Shown here: positions 20,237 to 29,118 of the stretch, piece after piece | Layout of the letters: each line of letters starts with the position of its first letter | Numbering within the stretch: position 1 is the first letter of the stretch | NCBI RefSeq assembly: GCF_014203125.1 | Contig: NZ_JACHIH010000004.1 | Location: forward strand, 1 to 64,000 | DNA: 64,000 nucleotides | Reading direction: 5' to 3' | From: Rhodopseudomonas rhenobacensis | GTDB taxonomy: Bacteria > Pseudomonadota > Alphaproteobacteria > Rhizobiales > Xanthobacteraceae | The notes under the pieces: model-generated | Database searches by the model: none | The model's input: only the letters and a program-made list of their open reading frames with translations | What the model was told of the DNA's origin: nothing | Made by a program: the position numbers and the translations under genes

Positions 20237-21394
20237 TCACGCCGGGCCCAGCGCACCATCCTGCCGCATCATTTCCACCAGCATGCCCTCGCGCAGGCCG
20301 CGGTCCGCCACCCGCAGCCGGGGCAGCGGGAACGCGGTGCGGATCGCGTCGAGGATGGCGCAGCCGGCCAGCACCAGGTCGGCGCGCTCCACCCCGATGC
20401 AATTGTTGCTGGCGCGGTCGTGATAGCTCATGCCGTGCAGCTTGGCGATGGTTTCGGTCAGTTCGGCGTCGCTGAGCCAGATCCCGTCGACCCGCCGGCG
20501 GTCGTAGCGGGTCAGATCGAGGTGCAGCCCGGCCAGCGTGGTCACCGTGCCGGAGGTGCCGAGCAGGTGCATTCCGGCGAGATCGCCGCCGATCCGGGCC
20601 GCAAACGGCCCTACATGGATCGCCACCGCCTCGACCATCGCCGCATAGGTCTCGTCGCTGACCACCTTGCCGCCGAATCGCTCCGCCAGCGTCACCACGC
20701 CGAGCGGAATCGACATCCAGGCCCGGATCCGCGGCGCCAGCTCAGGCTTGGCCGGATCGCGCTCGATCCACACCAGTTCCGAGGAGCCGCCGCCGATGTC
20801 GAACAGGATGGCGCCGCGGCCGTGCGGATCCAAGAGCGGCGAACAGCCGACCACCGCCAGCCGGGCCTCGGTCTCGCGGTCGATCACCTCCAGCCGGATC
20901 CCGGTGGCGTGCGCCACCCGGTCGAGGAAATCGTCGGCGTTGTCGGCGGCGCGGCAGGCCTCGGTGGCGACCAGCCGTAGCCGCTTGGCCCGGCGGGCGT
21001 GAATCTTCTCGCTGCACACCGACAGCGCGGAGATCGCGCGGCCGATCGCCGCCTCGCTGATCCGGCCGCTGGCCGACATGCCCTCGCCGAGCCGGATGAT
21101 CCGCGAGAACGAATCGATCACGCGGAAGCCGTCGCCGGTCGGCCGGGCGATCAACAGCCGGCAATTGTTGGTGCCGAGGTCGATCGCGGCATAAACCCCG
21201 TCATGGCCGTGCCCGCCCTCGGGGTGCGAGCCGTCCGAGTGAGCGCCATAAGGATGCGAGCCATCGCGATGCGCAGCGTCGGCGCGCGAACCGCCGGCCG
21301 GTTCGACCGCGGTCCCGCTGCCCTCCGCAACACTCGCAGCTTGCGGGTCCTCGCGCGGCCCAAGGCCGTCGCGAAGCCGCGTATCGTCCGTCAT
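20237..21394 (-). CDS. Ppx/GppA family exopolyphosphatase / pppGpp phosphohydrolase with a histidine-rich N-terminus
   Basis: 385 residues from the ATG at 21394; an upstream ATG at 21439 would add 15. The Ppx/GppA domain begins YAAIDLGTNNCRLLIA and has the ASKHA signatures DIGGGSSELVW and LLGTSGTVTTLAG. It lacks the C-terminal HD-like domain of long Ppx proteins. The first 70 residues are low-complexity, and six histidines fall within 25 residues (AHRDGSHPYGAHSDGSHPEGG and following), perhaps binding metal. It could hydrolyse polyphosphate or pppGpp; sequence alone does not decide. It is upstream of rlmE on the same strand. Confidence 0.88.
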   Translation of the reverse strand: MTDDTRLRDGLGPREDPQAASVAEGSGTAVEPAGGSRADAAHRDGSHPYGAHSDGSHPEGGHGHDGVYAAIDLGTNNCRLLIARPTGDGFRVIDSFSRIIRLGEGMSASGRISEAAIGRAISALSVCSEKIHARRAKRLRLVATEACRAADNADDFLDRVAHATGIRLEVIDRETEARLAVVGCSPLLDPHGRGAILFDIGGGSSELVWIERDPAKPELAPRIRAWMSIPLGVVTLAERFGGKVVSDETYAAMVEAVAIHVGPFAARIGGDLAGMHLLGTSGTVTTLAGLHLDLTRYDRRRVDGIWLSDAELTETIAKLHGMSYHDRASNNCIGVERADLVLAGCAILDAIRTAFPLPRLRVADRGLREGMLVEMMRQDGALGPA

Positions 21395-21602
21395 ACAATC
21401 CGTCTTTCCGTGACCCTGCGGGGCCAGCGAGGAAACCATTCACGGAAAGTTTAGCAGCGCAGCGGCGCGGCGCAAGCATCGCGCAGGCCGCATTCCCAAA
21501 CATGCGTTGTCGCAACGGCAGCGCTGCATTATCTCGGCAATGCTGCGTTGTCCGCAGATTTCCCGCCTTCGCGACCGCGGTCGCCGTTTGATGGATTGCA
21601 CC

Positions 21603-23969
21603 ATGCAAGATCACGTGTTTCCGCGCGACGCCGCCGTCGCGCTGCAGCGGTTTGGCGTCGGCCAGCCGGTGCGGCGCAAGGAAGACGACACGCTGGTCCG
21701 CGGCCACGGCCGTTACACCGACGATCTGCAGGCGCCCGGCCAGGCCTATGCCTGGATGCTGCGCAGCAACCACCCGCACGGCGTGATCCGCAGCATCGAC
21801 GCCAGTGCGGCCAGAGCGATGCCGGGCGTGCTGCGGATCTGGACCGGCGCCGACCTCGCGGCCGCCGACTATGCGCCGTTCAGTTGCACGCTGCCCTTGA
21901 AGAATCGCGACGGCACGCCGCTCTTGCAGACCCCGCGTACCGCGCTGATGACCGACAAGGTGCGCTATGTCGGCGATCCGGTGGCGATCGTGGTCGCCGA
22001 GACGTTGTTGCAGGCCCGCGACGCCGCCGAGGCGATCGAGCTCGACATCGAACCGCTGCCGGCGGTGACCAGCGCCGAGGACGCCGCCAAGCCCGGCGCG
22101 CCGCAGCTCTACGACCAGGTCCTCGGCAACGTCGCGCTGGATTATCACTATGGCGACACCGACGCGGTGGACGCCGCCTTCGCGGCCGCCGCCCATGTCA
22201 CAAAACTCGACATCGTCAATACCCGCGTCGCGGTGGTGGCGATGGAGCCGCGCTGCGCGCTCGCCTCCTACGACCAGGCCAGCGAGCGCTACACCATCCA
22301 GCTGCCGACCCAAGGCGTCTCCGGCAGCCGCAACGCACTGGCGAAATTGTTGAAGGTGCCGAACGACAAGGTGCATCTGCTGACCGGCCATGTCGGCGGC
22401 TCGTTCGGCATGAAGAACGTCAACTATCCGGAATACATCTGCATCCTGCACGCCGCGAAATCGCTGGGCCGGCCGGTGAAATGGACCGACGAGCGCTCCA
22501 CCAGCTTTCTGTCGGACAGCCACGGCCGCGCGCAGCAGATCCACGCCGAACTGGCGCTGGACGCCGACGGAAAATTTCTGGCGGTGCGGATCAGTGGCTA
22601 TGGCAATCTCGGCGCCTATATCACCGGGGTGTCGCCACTGCCGCTGTCGCTCAACACCGGCAAAAACCTCTCCAGCGTGTACCGGACGCCGATTCACAGC
22701 GTCGACATCAAATGCGTGCTGACCAACACCACGCTGATGGGGGCCTATCGCGGCGCCGGCCGTCCCGAGGCCAACTACTTCATGGAGCGATTGATCGATC
22801 GCGCCGCCGACGAAATGGGGATCGACCGCCTCGCCTTGCGCAAGCGCAACTTCATCAAGCCATCGCAGCTGCCGTTCAAGGCCTCCTCCGGCATGACCTA
22901 TGACAGCGGCGACTTCCTCGGCGTGTTCAACAAGGCGCTGGAATTGTCGGACTACGCGGGCTTTGCCAAGCGCAAGCGCGACAGCAGGAAGCGCGGCAAG
23001 CTGCGCGGCATCGCGGTCGGCAGCTATCTCGAAGTCACCGCCCCGGCCAACCCCGAGCTCGGCAAGATCGTGTTCGAGCCGGACGGCGGCGTGAAGCTGA
23101 TCACCGGCACGCTGGATTACGGCCAGGGCCACGCCACGCCGTTCGCGCAGGTGCTGGCGGCGCAGCTCGGCGTGCCGTTCGAGCGGGTGACGCTGCAGCA
23201 GAACGACAGCGACGTGGTGCACACCGGCAGCGGCACCGGCGGCTCGCGCTCGATCACCGCCAGCGGCACGGCGATCGTGGAAGCGTCGAAGCTGGTGATC
23301 GCGAAAGGCAAGATCGCGGCGGCGCATCTCTTGGAAACCGCGGAAGCCGACATCGAATTCGACGCCGGCCGCTTCCTCGTCGCCGGCACCGACCGCGGCA
23401 TCGACATCCTCGATCTGGCGCAACGCCTGCGCGACGCCACGCTGCCCGAGGGCGTGCCGTCCTCGCTCGACGTCGACCACACCATCACCGCCATCCCCTC
23501 GACCTTCCCGAACGGCTGCCACGTCGCCGAGGTCGAGATCGATCCCGACACCGGCGTCACCCGCGTGGTCGGCTACACCGGGGTCAATGATTTCGGCACC
23601 ATCGTCAATCCGATGATCGTCGCCGGCCAGTTGCACGGCGGCGTTGCGCAAGGCATCGGCCAGGCGCTGATGGAAAACGTCAGCTACGACGACAGCGGCC
23701 AGCCGGTCACCGGCTCGTTCATGGACTACGCGATGCCGCGTGCCGAGGACATTCCGATGATGACGGTCGGCGATCACCCGAGCCCGACCAAATCCAATCC
23801 GCTCGGCACCAAGGGCTGCGGCGAGGCCGGCTGCGCCGGCAGCCTCGCCACCCTGGTCAACGCCGTGCTCGACGCGCTGTCCGACTACGGCATCGCGCAT
23901 CTCGACATGCCGCTGACCTCGGAGCGGGTGTGGCGCGCGATCGAAGACGCCAAGCGCAAGGCGGCTTGA
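21603..23969 (+). CDS. Xanthine dehydrogenase-family molybdenum-binding subunit, form II CoxL-like
   Basis: 788 residues from an ATG at 21603; sequence further upstream is not conserved-looking. It is a large molybdopterin-cytosine-dinucleotide subunit, with RRKEDDTLVRGHGRYTDD at the start, the GGSFGMK pterin contact and the C-terminal GCGEAGCAGS containing the catalytic-glutamate region. The active-site loop reads AYRGAGR (381-387), the form II pattern, not the AYRCSFR of true CO dehydrogenase. The small 2Fe-2S and medium FAD subunits that normally flank it are absent on both sides. It may pair with subunits encoded elsewhere or act on another substrate. Confidence 0.88.
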   Translation: MQDHVFPRDAAVALQRFGVGQPVRRKEDDTLVRGHGRYTDDLQAPGQAYAWMLRSNHPHGVIRSIDASAARAMPGVLRIWTGADLAAADYAPFSCTLPLKNRDGTPLLQTPRTALMTDKVRYVGDPVAIVVAETLLQARDAAEAIELDIEPLPAVTSAEDAAKPGAPQLYDQVLGNVALDYHYGDTDAVDAAFAAAAHVTKLDIVNTRVAVVAMEPRCALASYDQASERYTIQLPTQGVSGSRNALAKLLKVPNDKVHLLTGHVGGSFGMKNVNYPEYICILHAAKSLGRPVKWTDERSTSFLSDSHGRAQQIHAELALDADGKFLAVRISGYGNLGAYITGVSPLPLSLNTGKNLSSVYRTPIHSVDIKCVLTNTTLMGAYRGAGRPEANYFMERLIDRAADEMGIDRLALRKRNFIKPSQLPFKASSGMTYDSGDFLGVFNKALELSDYAGFAKRKRDSRKRGKLRGIAVGSYLEVTAPANPELGKIVFEPDGGVKLITGTLDYGQGHATPFAQVLAAQLGVPFERVTLQQNDSDVVHTGSGTGGSRSITASGTAIVEASKLVIAKGKIAAAHLLETAEADIEFDAGRFLVAGTDRGIDILDLAQRLRDATLPEGVPSSLDVDHTITAIPSTFPNGCHVAEVEIDPDTGVTRVVGYTGVNDFGTIVNPMIVAGQLHGGVAQGIGQALMENVSYDDSGQPVTGSFMDYAMPRAEDIPMMTVGDHPSPTKSNPLGTKGCGEAGCAGSLATLVNAVLDALSDYGIAHLDMPLTSERVWRAIEDAKRKAA

Positions 23970-23985
23970 GCCGCGCGGCGGCGGG

Positions 23986-24786
23986 TTACGCCGCCGCCTT
24001 GGCCCGCGGCTGGTAGATCGCCACGTGGTGGCAATGCGCGATCGCGGTGTCGCCGCCGGCCACGATCAGCGCGTCGAGCTCGACGATGCGGTGGCCCTTC
24101 TTCTCGTAATTGCCGGTGACCTTGGCGCGCGCGGTGAGCTGGTCGGTCGGGCGCGCGGCGTTGAGCAATTGCATCTCGCTGCCGACATGCATCCAGGCGC
24201 CGAGCAGCGCATTCTCGATCAGCACCCGGTTCATGATCCGCTGCAGCACGCCGGGATGCAGCAGGCCTTCGGCGCGGTAGATCGGATCGGCCTCGCGCAC
24301 TTCGGCCAAATAGCCGATCGCCGCATCGCCGGCCCAGCATTGCGGCGCGGTGCCGAGCCATTTGCCGAGTTCGTAGGAGCTGGAATCGACCGGGCGGCGG
24401 ATCGTCACCGGCGGCACCGCGCGGAAATTGCCGAGCCGCGCCGGCGGCGCGTGCTCCGGCAGCGCGGCCGCGCCGGTGGCGCAGAGTTCGCCGCGGCTTT
24501 CGACCCGGAGCGTCAGGCCCTCGCCGTCCGGCTCGGCGCTCACCTCGACGTCGTCGCCGTCATAGACCGGCTTGACGAAGCGCGCCTCGATCAGCCCGCG
24601 CTCCAGAAAGCCGCGGCCCCATTTCGCCACCGGCAGATGCGTCATATAGGCCAGCACATCGACCCCGGGCACCAGCCCGCCGACGAACCCGAACCGTCGC
24701 GCCACGGCGTCGTCATGCATCCGGTTTTCCGACTGCTTGGCGCTGTTGTGGGCGACCACCCCATAGGGTTCCGGCAAAACCGTCAT
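23986..24786 (-). CDS. Hotdog-fold (MaoC/FabZ-like) protein of unknown substrate
   Basis: 266 residues from one of two adjacent ATG codons (24786 or 24789) directly after GGGGA. The protein looks like two hotdog domains: an N-terminal one with HNSAKQSENRMHDDAVARRFGFVGGLVPG, resembling a MaoC entry motif, and a C-terminal one with LLHPGVLQRIMNRVL and ARAKVTGNYEKKGHRIVELDAL. The usual catalytic D-x-x-x-x-H of MaoC hydratases is not obvious, so it may bind acyl-CoA or ACP ligands without hydration. It is convergent with the CoxL-like gene (16-base gap). Confidence 0.65.
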   Translation of the reverse strand: MTVLPEPYGVVAHNSAKQSENRMHDDAVARRFGFVGGLVPGVDVLAYMTHLPVAKWGRGFLERGLIEARFVKPVYDGDDVEVSAEPDGEGLTLRVESRGELCATGAAALPEHAPPARLGNFRAVPPVTIRRPVDSSSYELGKWLGTAPQCWAGDAAIGYLAEVREADPIYRAEGLLHPGVLQRIMNRVLIENALLGAWMHVGSEMQLLNAARPTDQLTARAKVTGNYEKKGHRIVELDALIVAGGDTAIAHCHHVAIYQPRAKAAA

Positions 24787-24893
24787 CATTCCCCGCAAAA
24801 GTTGTTGATTGGTACCCAAGATGGTACGCCTCGCCGCAGCCGCGGCAAAGCCGCGGGTGAGCACCCCAGCCCCGCGACCACAGAAGGCCCCGC

Positions 24894-25361
24894 TTGAGCC
24901 CGACCCGCATCTATGTCGACGCCGACGCCTGTCCGGTGAAGGACGAAATCTACAAGGTGGCCGCCCGCCATGGCCTGCCGGTCAGCGTGGTGGCGGGGAA
25001 CTTCATCCGCGTGCCGCCTGATCCCTCGATCGAGCGGATCGCCGCCGGTCCCGGCATGGACGCCGCCGACGACTGGATTGCGGAACGCGCCGGCCGTGGC
25101 GATATAGTGGTGACCTCGGACGTGCCGTTGGCGAGCCGCTGCGTCAAAGCTGGCGCCGACGTGCTGGCGCCGAACGGCAAGCCGTTCAGCGAGGCCTCGA
25201 TCGGCATGACGCTGGCGGTGCGCAACCTGATGACCGACCTGCGCTCGGCGGGCGAAGTCACCGGCGGCCCGCGCGGCTTCAGCCCACGCGACCGCTCCGC
25301 CTTCCTGTCCGCGCTGGACACTGCGATCCGCCGCATCCAGCGCAGCAATAAACCCGCGTAA
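24894..25361 (+). CDS. YaiI/YqxD family protein (UPF0178)
   Basis: 155 residues from a TTG start with AGAAGG six bases upstream. The family signatures are plain: [18 protein letters not shown] at the N-terminus, [22 protein letters not shown] and [18 protein letters not shown] at the C-terminus. The fold is PIN/NYN-like with conserved aspartates (DADAC, TSD), suggesting a metal-dependent nuclease, but no activity is established for the family. It precedes the ABC-F gene by 23 bases on the same strand and is probably co-transcribed with it. Confidence 0.9.
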   Translation: MSPTRIYVDADACPVKDEIYKVAARHGLPVSVVAGNFIRVPPDPSIERIAAGPGMDAADDWIAERAGRGDIVVTSDVPLASRCVKAGADVLAPNGKPFSEASIGMTLAVRNLMTDLRSAGEVTGGPRGFSPRDRSAFLSALDTAIRRIQRSNKPA

Positions 25362-25384
25362 CACTCTGTTTGAATTGAGAGACC

Positions 25385-27214
25385 ATGGCGCCTCCGCTGA
25401 TCCAATTGAAAGACATCGCGCTGACCTTCGGCGGCACCCCGCTGCTCAGCGGGGTCGAACTGTCGGTGTCCGCCGGCGAGCGGGTCTGCCTGATCGGCCG
25501 CAACGGCTCCGGCAAATCGACGCTCTTGAAGATCGTCGCTGGCCTGGTGCAGCCCGACCGCGGCAGCCGCTTCGTGCAGCCCGGCGCCACCATCCGCTAT
25601 CTGCCGCAGGAACCCGACTTCGAGGGCTTCTCGACCACGCTGTCCTATGTCGAGGCCGGCCTGCACGCCGGCGACGAGCATTACCAGGCGGCGTATCTCC
25701 TGGAACAGCTCGGCCTGCATGGCGACGAGGACCCTTCCCATCTGTCCGGCGGCGAGGCCAGGCGCGCCGCGCTGGCGCGGATGCTGGCGCCCAATCCGGA
25801 CATCCTTTTGCTCGACGAGCCGACCAACCATCTCGACCTCACCACCATCGAGTGGCTGGAGGCAGACCTCGCGGCCCGGCGCTGCGCGCTGGTCATCATC
25901 AGCCATGACCGCCGCTTCCTGACCAATCTGTCGCGCGCCACCGCCTGGCTCGATCGCGGCCAGATCCGCCAGATCGACCGCGGCTTCGCCGATTTCGAGC
26001 AATGGCGCGACGACGTCTTGGCCGAGGAAGAGCGCGACCAGCACAAGCTCGACCGCAAGATCGTCGCCGAGGAGCATTGGCTGCGCTACGGCGTCTCCGG
26101 CCGCAGGAAGCGCAACGTCAAGCGGCTCGGCAACCTGTTCGAGCTCCGCGAGCAGCGTCGCGACTATCGCGGCACCGCGGGTTCCGCCAACCTCAACGCC
26201 GCCGAGGCGGAGAAATCCGGCAAGCTGATCATCGAGGCCAAGGGCATCGGCCGGGTCTATGAGGACCGCAAGATCGTCGACGACTTCTCGATCCGGGTGC
26301 AGCGCGGCGACCGCATCGGCATCGTCGGCCCGAACGGCGCCGGCAAGACCACGCTGATCAACATGCTGACCGGCGCAGCGCCGCCGGATTCCGGCACAAT
26401 CCGTTTCGGCGTCAACATCGAGATGGCGACGCTGGACCAGGGCCGCGAAAGTCTCGACCCGAAATCGACGCTGGCCGAAGCCTTGACCGGCGGTCGCGGC
26501 GACAGCGTGATGGTCAACGGCAAGCCGAAGCACGTCGTCAGCTACATGAAGGACTTCCTGTTCGCGCAGGAGCAGATGCGCACGCCGCTGGAAGTGCTGT
26601 CCGGCGGCGAACGCGGCCGGGTGATGCTGGCGCGGTCGTTGGCCAAGCCGTCGAATCTTCTGGTGCTCGACGAGCCCACCAACGACCTCGATCTGGAAAC
26701 CCTCGACGTGCTGGAAGAAATGCTCGGCGACTATGAGGGCACGGTGATCCTGGTCAGCCATGACCGCGACTTCCTCGACCGCGTGGTGACCTCGGTGATT
26801 GCGCCGGAAGGCGCCGGCCGCTGGGTGGAATATGCCGGCGGCTATTCCGACATGCTGAAGCAGCGCGGCGCGGACCTGACGCGCGCCGCCGTCAAGGCGG
26901 TGGAAACCGCCAAGGCCGACAGCGCCAAGGAAGCCGCCGCGCGCGGCGAGAAGCCGGCCGCGGGCGCGGCAAAGCGCAAGCTGAATTTCAAGGAAAAGCA
27001 CGCGCTCGACACGCTGCCGAAAACCATCGCCAAACTGCACGCCGAGATCGCCAAGCAGCACCGCTTCCTCGACGATCCCAATTTGTACGCCAAGGACCGC
27101 AAGAAATTCGACACCGCCTCCGCCGCGCTCTCCGCCGCGCAGAAGGAGCTGCAGATCGCCGAGGACCAGTGGCTGGAATTGGAGCTCTTACGCGAAGAGA
27201 TCGAGAGCGCGTGA
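25385..27214 (+). CDS. uup: ABC-F family ATPase, Uup-type
   Basis: 609 residues. Two ABC ATPase domains in one chain without membrane segments: Walker A lysines K44 (GRNGSGKST) and K321 (GPNGAGKTT), signatures LSGGEARRA and LSGGERGRV, and Walker B boxes [11 protein letters not shown] and [11 protein letters not shown]. Between them lies the charged interdomain linker, and the last 80 residues form a lysine/glutamate-rich coiled coil, the DNA-binding domain that marks Uup. ABC-F proteins act on the ribosome or on DNA; Uup affects precise transposon excision and branched DNA intermediates in E. coli. A GAGAG ribosome site precedes the ATG. Confidence 0.92.
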   Translation: MAPPLIQLKDIALTFGGTPLLSGVELSVSAGERVCLIGRNGSGKSTLLKIVAGLVQPDRGSRFVQPGATIRYLPQEPDFEGFSTTLSYVEAGLHAGDEHYQAAYLLEQLGLHGDEDPSHLSGGEARRAALARMLAPNPDILLLDEPTNHLDLTTIEWLEADLAARRCALVIISHDRRFLTNLSRATAWLDRGQIRQIDRGFADFEQWRDDVLAEEERDQHKLDRKIVAEEHWLRYGVSGRRKRNVKRLGNLFELREQRRDYRGTAGSANLNAAEAEKSGKLIIEAKGIGRVYEDRKIVDDFSIRVQRGDRIGIVGPNGAGKTTLINMLTGAAPPDSGTIRFGVNIEMATLDQGRESLDPKSTLAEALTGGRGDSVMVNGKPKHVVSYMKDFLFAQEQMRTPLEVLSGGERGRVMLARSLAKPSNLLVLDEPTNDLDLETLDVLEEMLGDYEGTVILVSHDRDFLDRVVTSVIAPEGAGRWVEYAGGYSDMLKQRGADLTRAAVKAVETAKADSAKEAAARGEKPAAGAAKRKLNFKEKHALDTLPKTIAKLHAEIAKQHRFLDDPNLYAKDRKKFDTASAALSAAQKELQIAEDQWLELELLREEIESA

Positions 27215-27298
27215 GTAGCGGGTGCACTTGAATCGACAGCGGGCAAGTAACGACGATCAGCAATGCTGACCCCCATTATCCGGCCCTGAACCCAACCC

Positions 27299-27386
27299 GT
27301 CATGGCCGGGCTCGTCCCGGCCATCCACGGGAACCAGCACAGCCTCGCTCGTTGGCGTGGATGGCCGCGACGAGCGCGGCCATGAC
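27299..27386. repeat. Dispersed palindromic repeat with GTCATGGCCG / CGGCCATGAC ends
   Basis: The terminal decanucleotides are reverse complements, and the interior has GGCCATCCACG / CGTGGATGGCC as a second complementary pair. It could form a long hairpin after the uup transcript. One of three repeats crowded in this gap. Confidence 0.7.
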
Positions 27387-27444
27387 GCGGAGAGGTCCGT
27401 CATTTATTGGAGAGGTCGCGAGGGGCGATCCCGATTGCAGCGAC

Positions 27445-27491
27445 GACCTCGAAGGGCGACGGCGACTTCGACCTCGAAGGGCGACGGCGAC
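27445..27491 (+). repeat. Two tandem copies of a 22-base unit, period 25
   Basis: GACCTCGAAGGGCGACGGCGAC occurs at 27445 and again at 27470, separated by TTC. The unit is not part of a gene and was not seen elsewhere in the window. Confidence 0.8.
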
Positions 27492-27504
27492 ATGCTTGTG
27501 CACC

Positions 27505-27626
27505 GTCATTCCGGAGCGCGAACAGCGTCAGCTGTGAGCGAACCCGGAATCTTGCGACACGCATTATCTCTTGTACGCGCAGCAAGATTCCGGGTTCGCT
27601 CGCAAGTGCTCGCGCCCCGGAATGAC
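27505..27626. repeat. Dispersed palindromic repeat, GTCATTCCGG family (copy 2)
   Basis: Ends GTCATTCCGG and CCGGAATGAC are exact reverse complements, with GAGCGAACCCGGAATC and GATTCCGGGTTCGCTC as an inner pair, giving a near-complete cruciform. Related to 15574-15685. The whole gap from 27215 to 27655 holds only this and the two repeats before it. Confidence 0.75.
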
Positions 27627-27655
27627 CGCGGTTGGTCTGCGACTTATCGACAGCC

Positions 27656-28885
27656 TCAGCGCGCGAGCCAGCGCAGCACGCCGCGGCCCGCCGCAGCGCC
27701 GGTGGCGAACGCGCCCTGCAGCAGATAGCCGCCGGTCGGCGCCTCCCAGTCCAGCATCTCGCCGGCGGCGAACACGCCGGGCACTTTGCGCAGCATGTAA
27801 TCGGCGTCGAGTTCTGAAAACGCGATGCCGCCCGCGGTCGAAATTGCGCGGGCGATCGGCTCCAGGCCATTCAGACGGATCGGCACCGCATTGATCAGCG
27901 CCGCGAGTTCGGCGGGCGCCAGCGCCGACAACGCCGCGCCTTGCGCGATCGCCGCCTCCTGCAACAGCCCGACGCCGAGCGGCGTCAGATGCGCCGCCTT
28001 GCGCAGGAAATTCGTCAGCGACGCCTTGCCGCGCGGCGCCGCCAGCCGCGCCGTCAACTCATCAGCAGGCACATCCGGCCGCAGCGCCACGTGCAGCGTG
28101 GCTTCACGGTCGGCGAGGATGGCGTCGCGCAACGCCGCCGACAGCGCATAGACGGCGCCGCCCTCGATGCCGCTCCTGGTGATCATCGCCTCGCCGCGCA
28201 CCACGCGGCCGCCGAACGACAGCGCGATGGTCTTCAACGGTTGCCCCTCGTAACGATCGCGAAAAATCTCCGACCACGCCACCGTGAAGCCGCCATTAGC
28301 CGGCCTGAGCGGCGCGATCGCGACTTGCTTCGCCGCCAAAATATCGACCCAGCCGCCGTCGGAACCGAGTTTCGGCCACGACGCGCCGCCGAGCGCCAGC
28401 ACGCTCGCGCCGGCCTGCACCGCGCGCTCGCCGTCGGGCGTCGCAAAGCGCAGCGCGCCATCGTCGCCCCAGCCCTGCCAGCGATGTCGCAGCTTGAGTT
28501 CGACGCCCTCCGTCTGCAGCCGGCGCAGCCAGGCCCGCAGCAGCGGCGAGGCCTTCAGCGCGGCCGGAAACACCCGTCCGCTACTGCCCACGAAGGTCGG
28601 CTGCCCCAGCGCTTCGCTCCAGTCCCGTAATGCGTCGGGTGAGAACGCCTCGATCGCGCTTTGCAGATGCGGTAACGCGGCGCCGTAGCGCGACAGAAAT
28701 TCTGGCAGCGGCTCGCTGTGCGTGAGGTTCAAGCCGCCGCGCCCGGCGAGCAGAAACTTGCGTCCCGCCGACGCCATGCCGTCATAGACCGTGACGCGCG
28801 CGCCGCCTTGCGCGATCACCTCGGCCGCCATCAGCCCGGCCGGCCCGGCACCGATGATCGCCACGCTGTTCGAAGTGCCTATCAT
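27656..28885 (-). CDS. YhiN/HI0933-like FAD-dependent oxidoreductase (TIGR03862 type)
   Basis: 409 residues. The N-terminal dinucleotide-binding motif is VAIIGAGPAGLMAAEVIAQGG, followed by the family hallmark AGRKFLLAGRGGLNLTHSE. The end has the second FAD contact (VPGVFAAGEMLDWEAPTGGYLLQGAFATG). Members are flavoproteins thought to bind FAD tightly and reduce unknown substrates; no reaction is established. It stands alone, flanked on both sides by dispersed repeats. Confidence 0.9.
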   Translation of the reverse strand: MIGTSNSVAIIGAGPAGLMAAEVIAQGGARVTVYDGMASAGRKFLLAGRGGLNLTHSEPLPEFLSRYGAALPHLQSAIEAFSPDALRDWSEALGQPTFVGSSGRVFPAALKASPLLRAWLRRLQTEGVELKLRHRWQGWGDDGALRFATPDGERAVQAGASVLALGGASWPKLGSDGGWVDILAAKQVAIAPLRPANGGFTVAWSEIFRDRYEGQPLKTIALSFGGRVVRGEAMITRSGIEGGAVYALSAALRDAILADREATLHVALRPDVPADELTARLAAPRGKASLTNFLRKAAHLTPLGVGLLQEAAIAQGAALSALAPAELAALINAVPIRLNGLEPIARAISTAGGIAFSELDADYMLRKVPGVFAAGEMLDWEAPTGGYLLQGAFATGAAAGRGVLRWLAR

Positions 28886-28969
28886 GGCGCAACGCTATGC
28901 ACGCTGATGCGCGGCTTGTAAAATCTCCGGGCTATTGAGCCCGAGCGTTCGCGCCATCGGAAGCGAACT

Positions 28970-29079
28970 CCCTCGCCCATGGGGAGAGGGTTGGGGTGAG
29001 GGGTTACGGTCTATCGATAGGCTTGCAGCCCCTCACCCGGATCGCAAGAGCGATCCGACCTCTCCCTATGGGAGAGGTG
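28970..29079. repeat. Dispersed repeat, CCTCTCCC / GGGAGAGG family (copy 1)
   Basis: Begins CTCCCTCGCCCATGGGGAGAGG, contains GGGGTGAGGGG and CCCCTCACCC as complements, and ends CTCTCCCTATGGGAGAGG, making nested hairpins. A related element is at 44450-44595. It occupies most of the 233-base gap between the flavoprotein and SDR genes. Confidence 0.7.
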
Positions 29080-29118
29080 AAGACCGCGCGTCGCAGGCGC
29101 TTCGGAATAACGGAGGGC

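Noticed and set aside
21201-23900. Antisense open frame of 899 codons opposite the CoxL-like gene
   Set aside because: High GC keeps antisense frames open; composition is arginine/aspartate/histidine-rich without domains, and the plus strand carries clear family motifs.
24950-27061. Antisense open frame of 703 codons opposite yaiI and uup
   Set aside because: Same reason: a shadow of two well-supported genes.
27215-27655. CRISPR array
   Set aside because: The two tandem 22-base units are only two copies with a 3-base spacer, and the palindromes are dispersed repeats, not evenly spaced units.
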